This document shows, piece after piece, positions 20,018 to 32,837 of a stretch of DNA of 64,000 bases. The notes beneath the pieces are model-generated. The model did not search any database, was not told the DNA's origin, and was given only the letters and a program-made list of their open reading frames with translations. The DNA lies in the NCBI GenBank assembly GCA_009192285.1, contig CM018603.1, positions 6,445,613-6,509,612 on the forward strand. The letters run 5' to 3'. Within the stretch, counting starts at the first letter, position 1; every line of letters begins with the position of its first letter. Made by a program: the position numbers and the translations under genes. The stretch is from Morchella semilibera (lineage: Eukaryota; Ascomycota; Pezizomycetes; Pezizales; Morchellaceae).

Positions 20018-23000
20018 TCAATCCTCCATATGCTCGTCTTCAGAAACATCATCAGGTATATCGAGAAAGCGCGATTTTCTTACTCCTCCAAGCCGTTCCC
20101 GTTGGACCTCAGTCATCTGCCCAATCATGTCTTCTAATTCCGTTACATCATGTACCCTCAACTCCTTTTCCGACGAAATTATAGACAAGATCTTTCGCAT
20201 CTCCTCAAACTCTAATACTTGGCGTAACTTCCTGAATGCTAAAAGCACCAAATCTACGATTTCGTCAGCACAATACTTCAAGGCAGAACTCTTATTACTA
20301 ACTTTTTGACCACGGGCAGCATTGAAGCCCCCTAAACAACGCTTCTTTGGCTCTCCTTGGCTCTTTTTCTCGTATTTCGAAGTTGACATAGGTCATCCAT
20401 AGCCCGATACTGGATTTAGTTCTGTTCAAATGATGGGTCAGCCTATTATTCGAGAGTGAGCAGGATCAAGGGAAAAACACACCGATTACACTCTACTGCC
20501 TGCTCAAACAATGATCTTACTGCATGCGGGCTATATCCTCCACCGATTCCTGTCATTCTCAGCTCTGCCCAGATAGCAAAAACCCACCCAAAAACAGTCT
20601 CTTTCCCTTCTTCCAGCACCACGTCTCTCACTAAATTTCTGACCCTATTTTCAATCTTTGTCTTTCCCTCATTCCAGGCATACAACCCCATGAAAATGGT
20701 GTTATTTGGGAACAGCCTAACCGCATGCTCTAAAAAATCTCTCATAATTTTCATTTTAAACATCCTCGCCGTCGTGGCATGGTAATACAACATCTGCGCT
20801 TTTGCTATAAGACAGAGCTCATGTACCACCGATTGTGGTCCGGTAAGACCCCGATGTTCAAGCTCTACTATGAATGTATCAAAAATTGACAATGTGGTAG
20901 ATATGTCCTGATCATGAGAAAGATATTGAAGAAGAGCTTGGACCTCGTTGTATACAACTGCATGATAAACGTGCCCCATTGACATCATGATATTCTGCTG
21001 GTAGTCTAAGTACTATGACGCCAAAAAAATGTTAGTAATTTTCAGCAAATGGGTCTGATGTACTCACCCTTCTAGTCTTTAACAGCAATGCCGGTTGTAT
21101 ATTTTCCGGGTTAAAAATATTTTGGTCTTCTGGAAGCAGCTTCCCTAATTCTATGGAGAGAATGACGCGAATAGTTTGTGGCGGGTCATCTAGCTCTTTC
21201 CACGCCCAGGTTCTCCACAGAAAGATTGCATCCCGCCTATTTGCTTCCGGAAAACCTTGGCTCATTCCCAGTGTAGTCATGAAGATACTCCGTGCGGCAT
21301 CGACCTTCCCGTCCTGCCATTCAACCTGAGCAAAACCATTCCAAAGAAGCAAGCTAGTCCTGAACTTATTTAATAAAGCTTTTGCGACCTCTCTAGCACT
21401 TTTTTGTGTCAGCTTCCTATAATAGATATAGTCAGGAAAATGTTTACCTCTCAGGTCGATTCCGTGATATCCAAGCTAGATAATAGACCGCCAGTTTTTC
21501 GTCCTCAAAACCGTCAATAAGCATCTCCAAAGTCCTCCCCACAAATGCTACATCCAGCCCTTTGACGCTTTGGCCCCAGTTGATAGAGTCCCACGAAAAA
21601 AGGGAGGTTTGCCCAGCCGGATAATTTTTTAGTCCAAACCCAAATGAGTTGCCTTTTGATAGGCCACTCTTTCTTTCCGGCTCCATCGACAGTCCCTCTA
21701 AATAGGCTGCTGCTTCTGAATCTACAGCTTCATCCACGCCCTTTGGCCAAAACCACTCACCTAGGTACCAATCTTCCATGGAAGCCATATCATTCCTCAA
21801 AAATGTGTCTGTTACGCCTGAAGAGTTTGAGGAAATTGGTCTCGCCGGCGTTAGGCTCGAAAAAACCAAGAATGCGTCAATAATCTTCCGCCGTACTGCA
21901 TCGACCGAAAAATAGAACATGAAAGCCTTAAAATCTGAAAAGAGTATAACGCGATAGGGATCATCTTCCTCTACCTCGTCAGTTGTTCTTGCGGGCATCA
22001 TGGACAACGCCAATCTCTCTTCTTCGTCATCCATCCATGAACCAAATATGTCCCGTTGATCTAATGGCCCTGAGAAAAGCCTTTCTTCTCGAGGTTCTGG
22101 GACATCGCCACTACCGCCTGAATTTACATACTCTGCCCAGCCTTTAGCACCTGGTTCCCCGATGCGTATAACTTCGCTGTCCCAGAACTCTTCGAGCTTT
22201 CCAAGCAGCTGCTCATGATCAACTTCGGAATCTGGTGGTACAGTTAGTGGATTAAAAACATTTAGCTCCATCATGCACTGGAAAGACGCGATGGCAAGTT
22301 CCACATATCCAGCTTCACGCATGAATAAGACTGTTCGTAGGAACACGTAAAGAATTATTTCTTCAAGCTTCTCCTTGTCCGATAACCTCGTGTTGTCCTT
22401 CCCTAAGCGAAAAACTGCTGAACGAAGTACAACAAGACATTCAGTGAAGGATTTTATGCCCTCTGGGTAGGTAAAACTCTGAAAGTCTGTTTGACAAAAA
22501 TTGATATACTTTGTCCACAACCCTATAATCGCGGGATTTTCTCTGAGTATTTGCTTCCATTTTAAAAGCAGTCTTTGGGGGTCCCAAATGACTTCAGCGA
22601 CATCCATGTATTTTACCAACAGCCTTTCATCCCCCGGGCACCTTTCTAATGCCTTAGTCAGAATATCTAGTTTGACTTCTGCAGTGCTTCTTCTCTCGGC
22701 CAGTTTTGGTTTTCGTCCGTTACTATTAAGAAGTGTGTCTTGGTGATTTACATATTCCATCCAAATATCGACATTCTGAGGGTTTGCATCGACCCTCTTG
22801 ATGAGTTCGCCGTTCCGCCTGCGATCAACCCATTCACTGGAAGTGACAAAATCATTATCCGAGTCTGTGGAAGATGCATACTCCAGATCACGATCCTCCG
22901 GTTTAATGCCAGCCTTTTTTAGCCCCTCGAGCGACCGATAATGATTGTCCTCTTCCTCCGAGCTTTCACTTTCGATACCTGAGTGTCCTTTCCTCTTTTT

Positions 23001-23788
23001 CCCCTTCAATTTTGACGAAATTGGGACAAAGTCTAATCCCATCTCAAATGCCTTATCATCGCTCCCGCCATCCCTTTTAATTCGCAACATTTTCACACCA
23101 CCATTATCACTCCTAGCATAGGCATACCTTGAGCTCTTACCGCCTCCGGAGAATGCCATATCTTTTTTCGATGTCAGAACAAGCCCTTTCCCATCTCCCT
23201 TTTCTCTATCAATTCGGATATCCGAACTTAACCCTATCACACACCCGGACCCATGACGACGGTAGTCAGGGATTTCATAGCGATATATAGTGCCATAAGT
23301 AACGTTTGAAGGGTCGCCACGTGTATCAAGGTAATATTGTTTCTTCGGCGCGTCCCATGAGTCCGGGGAAGGTGAGCGTGTCTTTTGAGCTGTTATAGCT
23401 GTGGCAGATTTGGAATGATGGTGGTGGCGATGATATTCTCGGCTACTGCCCTGATCTCGGTTCCTATCCTTTTCTCGGTCATGGTCACGACGTCTTTCGT
23501 CGGGGTCCCGTTTCCTATTCTTGTCCTTCTTCCTGTCTCCTCTCCTTTCCCTGCTCCTTGAACGGTTCTTCTGATGCTCTCTACGGCTTCGGTGCTCATG
23601 ATATTCTTGTTCGCTGCTTTTCTTTTCTTCCTTTAGTGCTAGGGGGGCTGGTGGTGAGTCCTCTTTTAATGGCTTGAAACTCGGGAACTTAGGGACAATA
23701 CGGCGGGTGGATTCCTAAACTCGATGTTAGGGTAACCATATAGGGGGGGGTAATGGGAAATCTTAACAGTAACAGCTTGGGGGTCCAT
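20018..23788 (-). CDS. NRDE2: NRDE-2 family nuclear RNA-surveillance protein
   Basis: Six exons: 23788-23768 (small, donor uncertain), 23714-21448, 21416-21068, 21012-20483, 20421-20303 and 20253-20018. All phases agree, giving about 1173 residues. The N-terminus has the family pattern RIVPKFPSFKP, then a charged Arg/Ser/Lys/Asp-rich tract. The NRDE-2 signature follows (SPSPDSWDAP, NVTYGTIYRYEIPDYRRHG), then a long array of HAT/TPR-like helical repeats (NPQNVDIWMEYVNHQ, NPAIIGLWTKYINFCQ, RTSLLLWNGFAQVEW, SIGLWMTYVNFE, RGLQCCPW). The C-terminus is acidic. NRDE-2 (Nrl1 in fission yeast) partners with MTR4 in nuclear RNA decay, splicing fidelity and small-RNA silencing. The first intron would use a weak donor (GTTAAG or GTTACT) but has a strong CCCTAAC branch and TTTAG end. 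A foldback element at 23844-23903 lies 55 bases upstream of the start. Confidence 0.92.
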
Positions 23789-23843
23789 TCCTGAGCGGTG
23801 GTGGTCTCCAAAAATGTATGGTATTGTGGATATGGTTTTGAGG

Positions 23844-23903
23844 TAGTCTCGTGCCCAGCCTGTGGTGTTGTAAGCGCAACACCACAGGCTGGGCACGAGA
23901 CTA
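23844..23903. mobile_element. 60-bp perfect foldback element with 9-bp target duplication
   Basis: Arms of 27 bp (23844-23870 and 23877-23903) are perfect reverse complements, beginning TAGTCTCGTGCCCAGCC, around a 6-base loop TAAGCG. The 9-mer GTTTTGAGG flanks it directly at 23835-23843 and 23904-23912. A 9-bp duplication is typical of Mutator-like transposons. A second, diverged copy with its own 9-bp duplication is at 46157-46211. It lies in the NRDE2 promoter or leader and would form a strong hairpin if transcribed. Confidence 0.88.
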
Positions 23904-23912
23904 GTTTTGAGG

Positions 23913-24670
23913 CTCACATCCGGTACATTGGTGACGATGCCAAGACTACAGGGTCTTGTTGATTCGAGTCATAAACCATGATGTAATCTTGGTATATGTA
24001 CATGTAGATGTATGATATCGTTGTCTATTTGAGTAGGTACATACTTAGCTTCAAATAACCAGAGTTAGCTACATACCTACTTATTATATCTCTTGGTTGT
24101 AACTTGCGGTAGAGCTTTTTGAGCCCTAACCATGGATACGGAGCAGCCCGCAACACCAACTAGGAGTTGATGTCTATAAGTGCTACAGTTGGAAGATACT
24201 ATCAGTCTCCTTGAAAATAGAACGGTCTCCCCTTTTGTAGGCCGCAGAAAGCCAACTAAGGCCGACTATTCTAAGGTTACCACTCACCCAGGACTACGTT
24301 GGTCCGGAAGGTGCTAGGGGTTAGGGCGGCCAGAGAGGGCAAGCACAATTTACTCTCAAACTTGGCAATTATCGCATCCATGCATAGAACGAAAAGAGAA
24401 AGAATAGTCACTTAAATATAAACACAGAACCGCGACCTACAAAAAAAAAACCCGCATATTGACAACCCAAGAGAAAGAGAAAGGCTTTATTTTTTTGTTT
24501 CAACTGTATCAGTACAGGTGACCCAACTGTACCGGTACTAAAGCAGGGGATATGAAGAAAGGAGCACATTTTGATATGATTTCGCCTTTTGATATTCCTG
24601 CCTGCCCGACTTGATCTCGATTTTTTTGTTTTGACCAACACCATCCCCGAACACCACACCAAGTAATCCC
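23913..24670. other. Intergenic region between NRDE2 and RPS5
   Basis: No gene is visible. It should hold the distal NRDE2 promoter and the RPS5 3' flank. One TACATGTA lies at 23999-24006. Confidence 0.5.
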
Positions 24671-25598
24671 TTAACGGTTAGATTTGGCGACACTATGAGG
24701 TGGTGGAAAAAAGTCAGATTAAAATACTAATGGGGGTATTTAAGGATTTTTTTTTTCGCTTACCGCTCGAGTTCGTCCTTCTTCTTGATGGCGTAAGAGT
24801 TGGATGATCCCTTAGCAGCATTGATAAGTTCTTCAGCCAAGCACTCAGCAATGCTCTTAACGTTCCGGAAAGATGCCTCTCTCGCTCCAATGGTCAGCAG
24901 AGCGATAGCCTGGTTGACTCTCCTGAGAGGAGAAACATCGACAGCCTGCCTCCTGACGGTACCAGCGGAACCAATACGGGTTGAGTCTTCACGGGGGCCA
25001 CAGTTGACAATAGCATCGACAGCGACCTGAATTGGGTTCTGGTCGGTCATGAGGTGGATAATAGAGAAGGCATGGTCAACGATACGGACAGCCTGGAGCT
25101 TCTTTCCGTTGTTGCGACCGTTCATCATCAAGGAGTTGGTAAGACGCTCAATGATGGGGCACTGAGCCTTGCGGAAGCGTTTTACGGCGTAGCGACCGGC
25201 GGAGTGAGACAGGTATACTGGGTTGCGGATGTTCATATAGTCGCTGTTTATTGACATTCATGTCAGCTTTCCATCCGGTTCAAAGGTCCGCCATTTGTCA
25301 TTTGTTTTATCCTTCGCCCCGTTCCATAAATCCCTTCCATGGTACCCCCCATCTGCCCATTTAAACTTTATATTCCCCACCACAACCCCATCCACCCATT
25401 TACACCAATAGGATTTCCCCCCGCGGGCCCGAAGAAAGCAGTCGGAAGGGAGCCCTACGTCAACGAGATATCCCTGATCTCAACATCTTCATAGCTCCAC
25501 TTGTTGAAGAGCTTGGTGCTACCGATCTCGTCGGTAACCTCCTTGGGAAGGACAGAGTAATTGGCCGGGGCGACCTCAACTTCACCGTTGTCAGACAT
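24671..25598 (-). CDS. RPS5: 40S ribosomal protein S5 (uS7)
   Basis: Three exons: 25598-25459, 25243-24764 and 24692-24671, with introns of 215 nt (GTAGGG...AACAG) and 71 nt (GTAAGC...CATAG). The product has 213 residues. The conserved uS7 sequence is unmistakable: [88 protein letters not shown], and the C-terminal [14 protein letters not shown]. The protein binds the 3' major domain of 18S rRNA in the small-subunit head near the mRNA exit and E site. The last exon encodes only VAKSNR plus stop, so it is easily missed. The gene is head-to-head with the RBM39-like gene, across about 840 bp. Confidence 0.97.
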
Positions 25599-26438
25599 GT
25601 TTGCTGGAGTATTATGCTTCCTTCTATAGATTTTCGAAAATTAGCAAAAAAATGTCGGAGTGATTTTGAAATACCGAACACTGGGGGAAGAGTTATTATC
25701 TGACGTACAGAAAACTCTAGTAGCCGCAATGGTCTCTCGGATTGTCGTGATCGTGAAGGGTAATTGTCAAGTTGTTTGGTGGAGATCTTTTTTTGGTGGA
25801 TCTGATCGAGTGTGTGGTAAGTGTCTTGGCAGACAGATCTTAATCTGATTGTGGCCTGGGACTGCTTTTTAGTAAACCGTTAAGACTAAGCGCTCTTGCA
25901 CCCTTATCTGATCAAATTACTAAGGTCATCTGTTACACAAATGATAAAAACTCAATATACATGAAAGAATGAGAAGTCCCCTGAGATTATTTCATATCAC
26001 ATAAATAAATTCTGATCATAATGGAGATTATATAGTCTATATTTTTCCTAGATATCGCTATATCATAGTTTTTTTTTTTTTGAAGTTTTCGCCTCGACTC
26101 CCCCCCCCCCTGCTCAACCCCTGTCTGCCAGCCAGCATCTTGATCGCCTTCTTTCCCGTTCAACATCTTTCTTCATCACACTCATCACTTACTACCATAG
26201 TAGTTTAACAACGCACAACGAAACCTCTCACCGACTATCAGTGACATCCCCACCTACATACCGGCTACAAAGATTGTTTGAAGAAAAGGGTTCGAGTTCA
26301 CCGCTTTCTCCTTCTGCCCGCTCACAGGGGAATTACCTAACACCTTTGTCTTTGCCCTCGTGTTCCAGTGAATAATCCCCCCCAAGAGAATCGCCCCCAT
26401 CAATAGATCTACGAAAAGATCAAGGGAAATAGATAAAC
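25599..26438. promoter_or_regulatory. Shared divergent promoter, RPS5 and RBM39-like gene
   Basis: This 840-bp spacer separates two divergent genes of gene expression. On the plus-strand side it carries a C-run at 26101-26110 and pyrimidine-rich leader sequence from about 26140 to the RBM39-like start. I could not recognise a specific factor site. A T-run of 12 lies at about 26070-26081. Confidence 0.5.
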
Positions 26439-28504
26439 ATGTCGGGACTAGACGTAGAAGCCCTCCTCGAAGCCTCAGAGAGCAATAAACCTAAGCAGCC
26501 AGATCATCAAAACAGTGCCCTTTCTTCTCCGAAACCAGATCGGAACGGCGGTGGAAGCGTCAAGTCGTCTTCATCAAGACGTGATAGGGACGACAGGGAT
26601 CGCGATCATAGGGGCGACGACAGAAGCCCAAGGAGCGAGCGCCATCGTGAGCGAAGAGCAAGTAGAGACAGTGATAGGTAAGCACCCAAACTTGAACCCC
26701 CTCCCCTATCAAGAAATAATATCGGCAATCACGTACTTACTCTGACCGTCCCTTTTAATAGACGTCGCACTGGCCGTAGGGATTCCTATTACGACGAACG
26801 TGATGATTATGATTACTCCTCATCGCGCTACAGGCACCGGTCCCGTGAACGGGATGATGATAGGTACTCTTCGAGACGCGACCGTGATCGCCGTGAGAGC
26901 GATTATTATGATGGAGGGAGACGTGACCGCCTTGACCGCAGATCTAGAAGTCCGAGAAGACGTGCGGGGAATAGGAGAACTAGGTAAATTCAACGAAACG
27001 TACACTACTTGCAATTTTTATTTTATTTTATTAATAGATGGTTTAGATCACGTTCACCTCAGTTGACCGAAGACGAGCGTGATCGTCGAACTGTTTTTGT
27101 TCAACAGTTGGCTGCGAGACTTAGGACCAAGGAGCTGATTACATTCTTTGAGAAGGTTGGCCCAGTCAAGGAAGCCCAGATCGTTAAAGACAGAGTTAGC
27201 GGTAGATCTAAAGGGTGCGTATAACACTTATAAAAGAGAAGTTTGAGAGTTTTTCCCCCCCCTTGCTGATAGTGTTTTAGTGTTGGTTACGTAGAATTCA
27301 AGGATGAAGCATCCGTGCCTAAGGCAATCCAATTGACCGGGCAGAAACTTCTCGGTATCCCAATCATCGCGCAGCTTACAGAGGCAGAAAAAAACCGGCA
27401 GGCCCGAGTCAGTGCCGCAGAACAGAATACAGCGAATCAAGTACCTTTCCACAGACTTTATGTTGGAAATATTCACTTTAGTATCACGGAGAGCGACTTG
27501 CAGCACGTCTTTGAACCGTTTGGAGAACTAGAGTTCGTCCAACTCCAGAAGGAGGAGAGTGGTCGAAGCAGGGGTTATGGTTTTGTGCAGTTAGCACCCT
27601 AATTATGCAAACCTTTAAATATATGCATACTGATATTACGTGCTTACATGTAGGTATCGTGATCCTAATCAGGCGAGAGAAGCACTTGAGAAGATGAACG
27701 GTTTCGACCTTGCTGGTCGTCCTATCCGTGTCGGTCTCGGAAACGATAAGTTTACACCTGAATCTACCGCGCAGATGCTTCAGCGTTTCTCAGGCTATCA
27801 GGGTTTCCAGGGCTCTGCATTCGAAAACCGTGGCCGTGGGGGTAATGACCGAGTTGGTCGCGCTGACGATAAAGCCGGTGGAGCCGGTGCTAGCGCTCTC
27901 GATGATACCGATGTCGCTGGAGTAAACTTTAACAATTATAGTAGGGACTTGCTCATGCGCAAACTTGCGAGACAGGACGATCCGGCTCCCACATCGGATA
28001 AGCCACATACAAACGGAAGCAACGGAAAAGAGATGCCCGTGAGGCAAAAACAGAAACTACCTGAGAAAGTGATTGCTGGTCACAAATCTCTCCCCCTTGA
28101 TGTTCCCATGGCAAGTAGGTGTGTTGTATTGAAGAATATGTTTGACCCCACTGAGTAAGATATTCCCCTATTCCCCTATTCCCCTCCTTTCCCTTTTCTC
28201 TTCCCTTCTGAATATTTGAAATTAACATTATGACAGGGAGACTGGTGATGCGTGGATTAAAGAATTAGAAGACGACGTAAAGACGGAATGTGAAGGCAAA
28301 TACGGCCATGTTGTTCATATCTCCCTAGACCCCAATAGTCAGGGCGAGATCTATATTAAGTTTGAAAAGGTTCAAGGAGGCGAGAAAGCCATTCAAGGAC
28401 TTAACGGGAGATTTTTCGGTGGAAGAAGAATCTCTGCCAGCCCGGTTGTCGACGCTGTGTATTCGAGTTTGTTCGGGCGATCGAACGCCAGTAAAGCAAT
28501 TTAA
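26439..28504 (+). CDS. RBM39/Rsd1-like SR-related splicing factor, three RRMs
   Basis: Six exons: 26439-26677, 26762-26983, 27038-27214, 27281-27589, 27654-28154 and 28237-28504. All phases close, giving 571 residues. The order is: [14 protein letters not shown] start; an Arg/Asp/Ser-rich RS-like region (about residues 45-155); RRM1 ([29 protein letters not shown]); RRM2 ([32 protein letters not shown]); a Gly/Arg linker; and a C-terminal atypical RRM ([52 protein letters not shown]), which resembles the UHM type that binds ligand motifs in U2AF and SF3B1 partners. Fungal orthologues (S. pombe Rsd1) act in early spliceosome assembly in the nucleus. The exon 4 donor is CA/GTTAGC, chosen because it alone yields FVQYRDP. 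Confidence 0.94.
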
Positions 28505-30266
28505 GCAGACAGACAGTGGCGGGCAGGGGGTTAGCAAACGTTAAAAATTGAGGTATGAGATAGCAGGTCAGGGACTCGATATGATGAGATAGACGGTACG
28601 TGTTGCTATTTGCTTCGCTACCATCTCCTATTTGATGATCTATGGGTTTTCCTTTCTTATTACTCTAGGTACTTTTGACCGTGGGTGGATAGTATTTTCA
28701 TCTTTTCCTTTTAGTTTCATCTTTTTTGTTTTGTCGGGATATGAATGCAGCAAAAAGAAAGAAAAAAGAAAAAAGAACCAAAAGTAGGGCACCATATCCA
28801 TATGATTGTTCTGCAGAAACTCCTTTAAACTGGAGTGATGTTGTTTTTCATTGGGCTACACCTTACCACTCACGCCTTTTTTTACCATTATTATTTTTTT
28901 TTTTTCTTTTACCTGTGATTATACAGACAAGCAGTTAGGCTGTAGAGTAATTTAATGAAATGGGTACAACAGACGATCAGGTCACAAAGAGAGGTAGCTG
29001 CCTGGCTACGCGTAGTCACGGATCCAATACTGTTGGAAAAGAAAAATAACTGCGTATCAACTCAAGTTTGTCGGCAGGGCAGCATCACGAGATCTCGCTC
29101 GAAGTATATATCCTACCGGCCCACGTTATCCTGTATGACCATCCGGGTCAATGGGAAGAATGTGTCAGTCACAGCCCTACTGAAATTAGTAGCACCTTTG
29201 TTCCCCGGTCCCGGGACTGTGGTCCATTTCCCTTGTTCACACATGAGGGAGGAGGCACTCTACCCAATCATAGCTAGTTGCATCATGAAATCTCGCTCGG
29301 TTTTTCATAGCAGATACATGCAGGTTTGTCAACATCTGCAGTTTCCATCTCAACTTCTGCATCCCGTACGCGTGCCGGGCGAACCAACCAAGTAACCGCA
29401 GCCAACCATTGTTCCCGTGCGCCCTCAGCTATATACTAAAAGGAGGCTGCAGGGTTTATCTACTACCCGTCATTCAATCCTTTTAACTTTCTACCCTTCA
29501 TTATTATTGGTAGGTTGTTTGACGTGGTATTTTATCCATCTAGCATAGTATTTATCTACATGTATCCTTGTGTTTTTTTATTGGGTAGTCTTTCTGTTTT
29601 GGGAAACACCACAGTAAACATCGGTCTGCTGAGTTAATTAGGCTCTGGGCTTTCTATGTTTGCGTTTGTTTTGTCGAGACTCTTATAGAGGTCGTCGTGG
29701 ACCCCGTTTTTATTCTTGTCGTCTTTGAGAGTGCTATTTCCCGTTGCTTTGCCTCGCTTCTCTTTGCCTTGACATTCATTTATACCTGCGGTCATCGCTA
29801 CTTTTTTTTGTGTTTGAGGGCGCGGTCGCCAAGACAAGAGTTAATTGATAAGATAAATCAAGTCATGATTCCAAGTAGTGAGCCCAATAAAACTCTCTGT
29901 GCACAGCTTGGATCTGGAAGTACTAACATGCAGCAGAGAAGGGCGTGATCGGGGCCGAGCGGTCATCGAGGGTCATCGTTCCTAAGCCGGAGGTTCGCCA
30001 TAGGGTAAGTAAAGCTTTATAGGGGTGTCAATTGACATGTACACACATACCCCCCTGTCACAATCACAAGATCTCACTCATTCCCAAAGGGGGGCTCACT
30101 CAACACCTCTAAAACTAACACCACCATCCATCCCTAGGAGATTTACGGCTTCCCTTTCCTACTTCCTTCATCTCTCTGTGGGCTAGAATCTCCCTCGGCA
30201 TCTAGCAATCCTACCCTCAATCCACCTTCCGAGGTCGTCGCTGATAATACTACTAACGGTAGCACC
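28505..30266. other. Intergenic region after the RBM39-like gene
   Basis: No gene can be supported. Short open frames near 28726-28938 and 28955-29395 lack recognisable motifs. The first 250 bases are probably 3' untranslated sequence. TACATGTA lies at 29557-29564. Confidence 0.5.
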
Positions 30267-31321
30267 ATGGGTGCTAACTTTCGCTTTTCTGCAACCTCGG
30301 AACCCTTCACGCCAATCCAGACTCGGCCATGTACCCCTACACATGCCCCTCATGTAGATCCGACTGCGGTAGCAAGATTGCAGAATGAGCTGCTTGAAAC
30401 ATCCTTCCATGCCAATTCACTCGCTGGAAACTTGCGTGAATGTCAAGAGGACCTACGTGCCAAAGCTGCCGAGAATAAAAGACTACGCAGTTACATCCAC
30501 ACACTTGAGGTCCTCAATTCGCGTCAACCACCCGCCCCGGTTTCTTTACAAGCACCTATTCATTCTGCGCCTCATCCCCAACTGCCCACCGCCCAGGGAC
30601 GAGTAGCGGCAAATGAGGTTGGGAAACCTGATAGCTTCTTCAGGGAGGAGTTTGGGATGCTCTTCCGTGAGATTCATAACTTCGGGAAGGGATTCTACAA
30701 GTTTGCCACGGATATAGATATACCACCGGAGCTGGCAGAGACGGTCAGGGATATCGTGGGCGATGCGAGAATGCTGCGGGATACGCACACCAAGCTACTG
30801 ATTGTGGCAGGGATTGTGGTGAGATACGTCTGTTTGTATGTGTTCAGAGACGAGGAAATGGGGGAGGAGCTACTAGGTGAGTTTAAACCATGAATTTTCC
30901 TGTGCGATTTGTTAACAGTTACCCAGCCTCCCCAAACGACCCAGAAAGATTCAATTCCAAGTCTACGACCCTTGCAACAAAGATTCATACATTCATCCTA
31001 CCTCTCATGTCCCGCCCTGGAGACCAGAAGCACTGCGAGGAGTCATTCCGCTTGCTGGAGGCACTCATATCGCATGCTTTCCGTATTGGTATTGATAGAG
31101 GCAGCTGGCGGTGTTCCTTCCCGAGTCGTGGAGCACGTTTCGTGAATAATACGATGGTACCTTGCGATACGAGAAACCTGGGCTTTTCTGGCGAACAGGA
31201 GAAAGATAATGGGGCTCTCGAAAGTGAGGGGAGAGGCGTCCTCTTTTGTGTATTGCCATGCATAGAGAAGATCGGCGCGAAAGGATGGGGTGTTGTCGTG
31301 AAGGCGAGCGTTAGGGTGTAA
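30267..31321 (+). CDS. Fungal-specific coiled-coil protein, unknown function
   Basis: I do not recognise a named family. Two exons, 30267-30876 and 30927-31321, give 334 residues. The intron (50 nt, GTGAGT...TTACCCAG, with GTTAAC as branch) uses the CCCAG acceptor. The nearer AACAG acceptor shifts the frame and soon terminates. An N-terminal disordered Pro/Thr-rich segment is followed by a coiled coil at about residues 33-80 (VARLQNELLETSFHANSLAG, ENKRLRSYIHTLEVL) and a Pro/Ala linker. A helical C-terminal half follows (FREEFGMLFREIHNFGKGFY, then FRLLEALISHAFRIGIDRGS, SRGARFVNNTMVPC) and ends in a beta-rich stretch (GRGVLFCVLPCIEKIGAKGW). This layout is common in uncharacterised Pezizomycotina proteins. 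The start codon context ACCATGG is good. Confidence 0.72.
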
Positions 31322-31958
31322 GTTGTGAGAGGCCAAGAAGTGACATATTTTTAACATTGTTATTTTAGGTATTAGTTTTCTCTTGTTCCCTTTTCTGTGG
31401 TGATGTTGGGTTTCCAGTGTCTCTTGTTTGGGGCCTGGGCCTGGTGTTAACACCAGTTGAATACATTTAATCCGAAGTGGTGAGATAAAGAATTCTCTCT
31501 AGTTGACTGTGATAGATTACCGAGTAGTGTTTGTTTGGCATTTTAGAAGTTGGTCCGCGATCGAGTGATAGTGTATGACCAATCTGTTGGTCTTGAATTG
31601 TCTTGTACAGTCGCTTTCGAAACCGTTCCAAACGCAGAATTCTCCTACTGGATTTAACAATGACTAGATGTGCAGTCTAGTGGGGCTTGTGAAATTGTTT
31701 GAGGCGAGAAAATACACAGTGAGGTCACACATTACTCTGCATGATCAAAGTAAAATTATTCCTCATTGTGTTTAAAGTGTTTAAAAGTTCAACACAATGA
31801 TGATTGTATTAAGATACATGTATCTACTCAGGGGGAGCCGAAAGGCTTGGGGTAGGTACAGACAGGCTCTTAATAGTTCAGGCCACTTATTATTTTGGGG
31901 AGCCATATAGTACACGTACGTAAACCGTGAACGGGAATATCTACCTACTGTAATGTGT

Positions 31959-31961
<3 letters not shown>

Positions 31962-32000
<39 letters not shown>
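31962..32000. repeat. 39-nt poly(T) homopolymer
   Basis: Thirty-nine consecutive T residues, far longer than any other homopolymer in the window. It could be the poly(A) tail of a retro-inserted sequence on the minus strand, but I see no SINE, LINE or processed gene next to it and no target duplication. Confidence 0.9.
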
Positions 32001-32002
<2 letters not shown>

Positions 32003-32829
32003 GTGCGAACAGCCTCCGTAATAGTCATGTCACATTTGTCACGCCCAAGCGGGTATCAGTAGAGATTTATTCTTGCCGATATTTATTTTACCCAGTCCTT
32101 TATATCTTCTTCTTTCCTCCCACCTATATTTTTTGACGTTCTGTAAGCACATAGACCCTATTTAAGAGCCTGTTTGCCTGCTAATACTGTCGTATCGGCC
32201 TGCTTTGCTTTAAACCTACATGGTAGCCGGCCTAAGCTAGATCTTGAGGGCCTAAATATCAACGGCATAGGGCCGATTAGGTGGGGGCTAAACTTGTAGT
32301 GAGGCCGATTGGAGCGAAGTGTATTCTATGGTTTCAACTTTTGTGATGCATGTAGTCATTGCATTAGCGCTCGAGTGATGATGCGTGATTGTTGCACAAC
32401 CACCAAGATGTTGCAAGGGATTAACTGTCTTGCACAATTTCCACAAGACATTATAAAAAAAACCTGTTTGACAGTCCCCATCTCGGATATAGGAATTTAT
32501 GCACTGTGGTTTGATTTGTAAACACACACACAAAAAAAAGCTTAACGAAACGGCTGGGGAGCAATCTTGGCTTGATTACTAACCCACAATGAAGCTCTTA
32601 GTAACTTCTAGAGCTTGTTAAGTCGTGATCGATACAACCAATGGCCTTGTTAAACATGCACGGGCCCACTCGGAGGAGCTGCATTCAGTGAATTAATAAA
32701 ACGGCCTTCCATAATGAGGTCCTGCTTGTGCATATCACTACTATCCGCGTCTATGCGGGAATGTGATGTGATGATGCTCACAATCTGGAGTAGTGATATC
32801 AAAGGAAATGAATATGACGCCGAATTGAG

Positions 32830-32837
32830 TATAAATA
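32830..32837 (+). promoter_or_regulatory. TATA box of the dehydrogenase gene
   Basis: TATAAATA lies about 125 bases before the start codon at 32962, with C/A-rich sequence between. It is a plausible core promoter for a regulated gene. Confidence 0.5.

Noticed and set aside
3493-32018. Shared 14-mer GCGAACAGCCTCCG at 3493 and 32005
   Set aside because: With both strands of 64 kb compared, several shared 14-mers are expected by chance, and the flanks do not align well.
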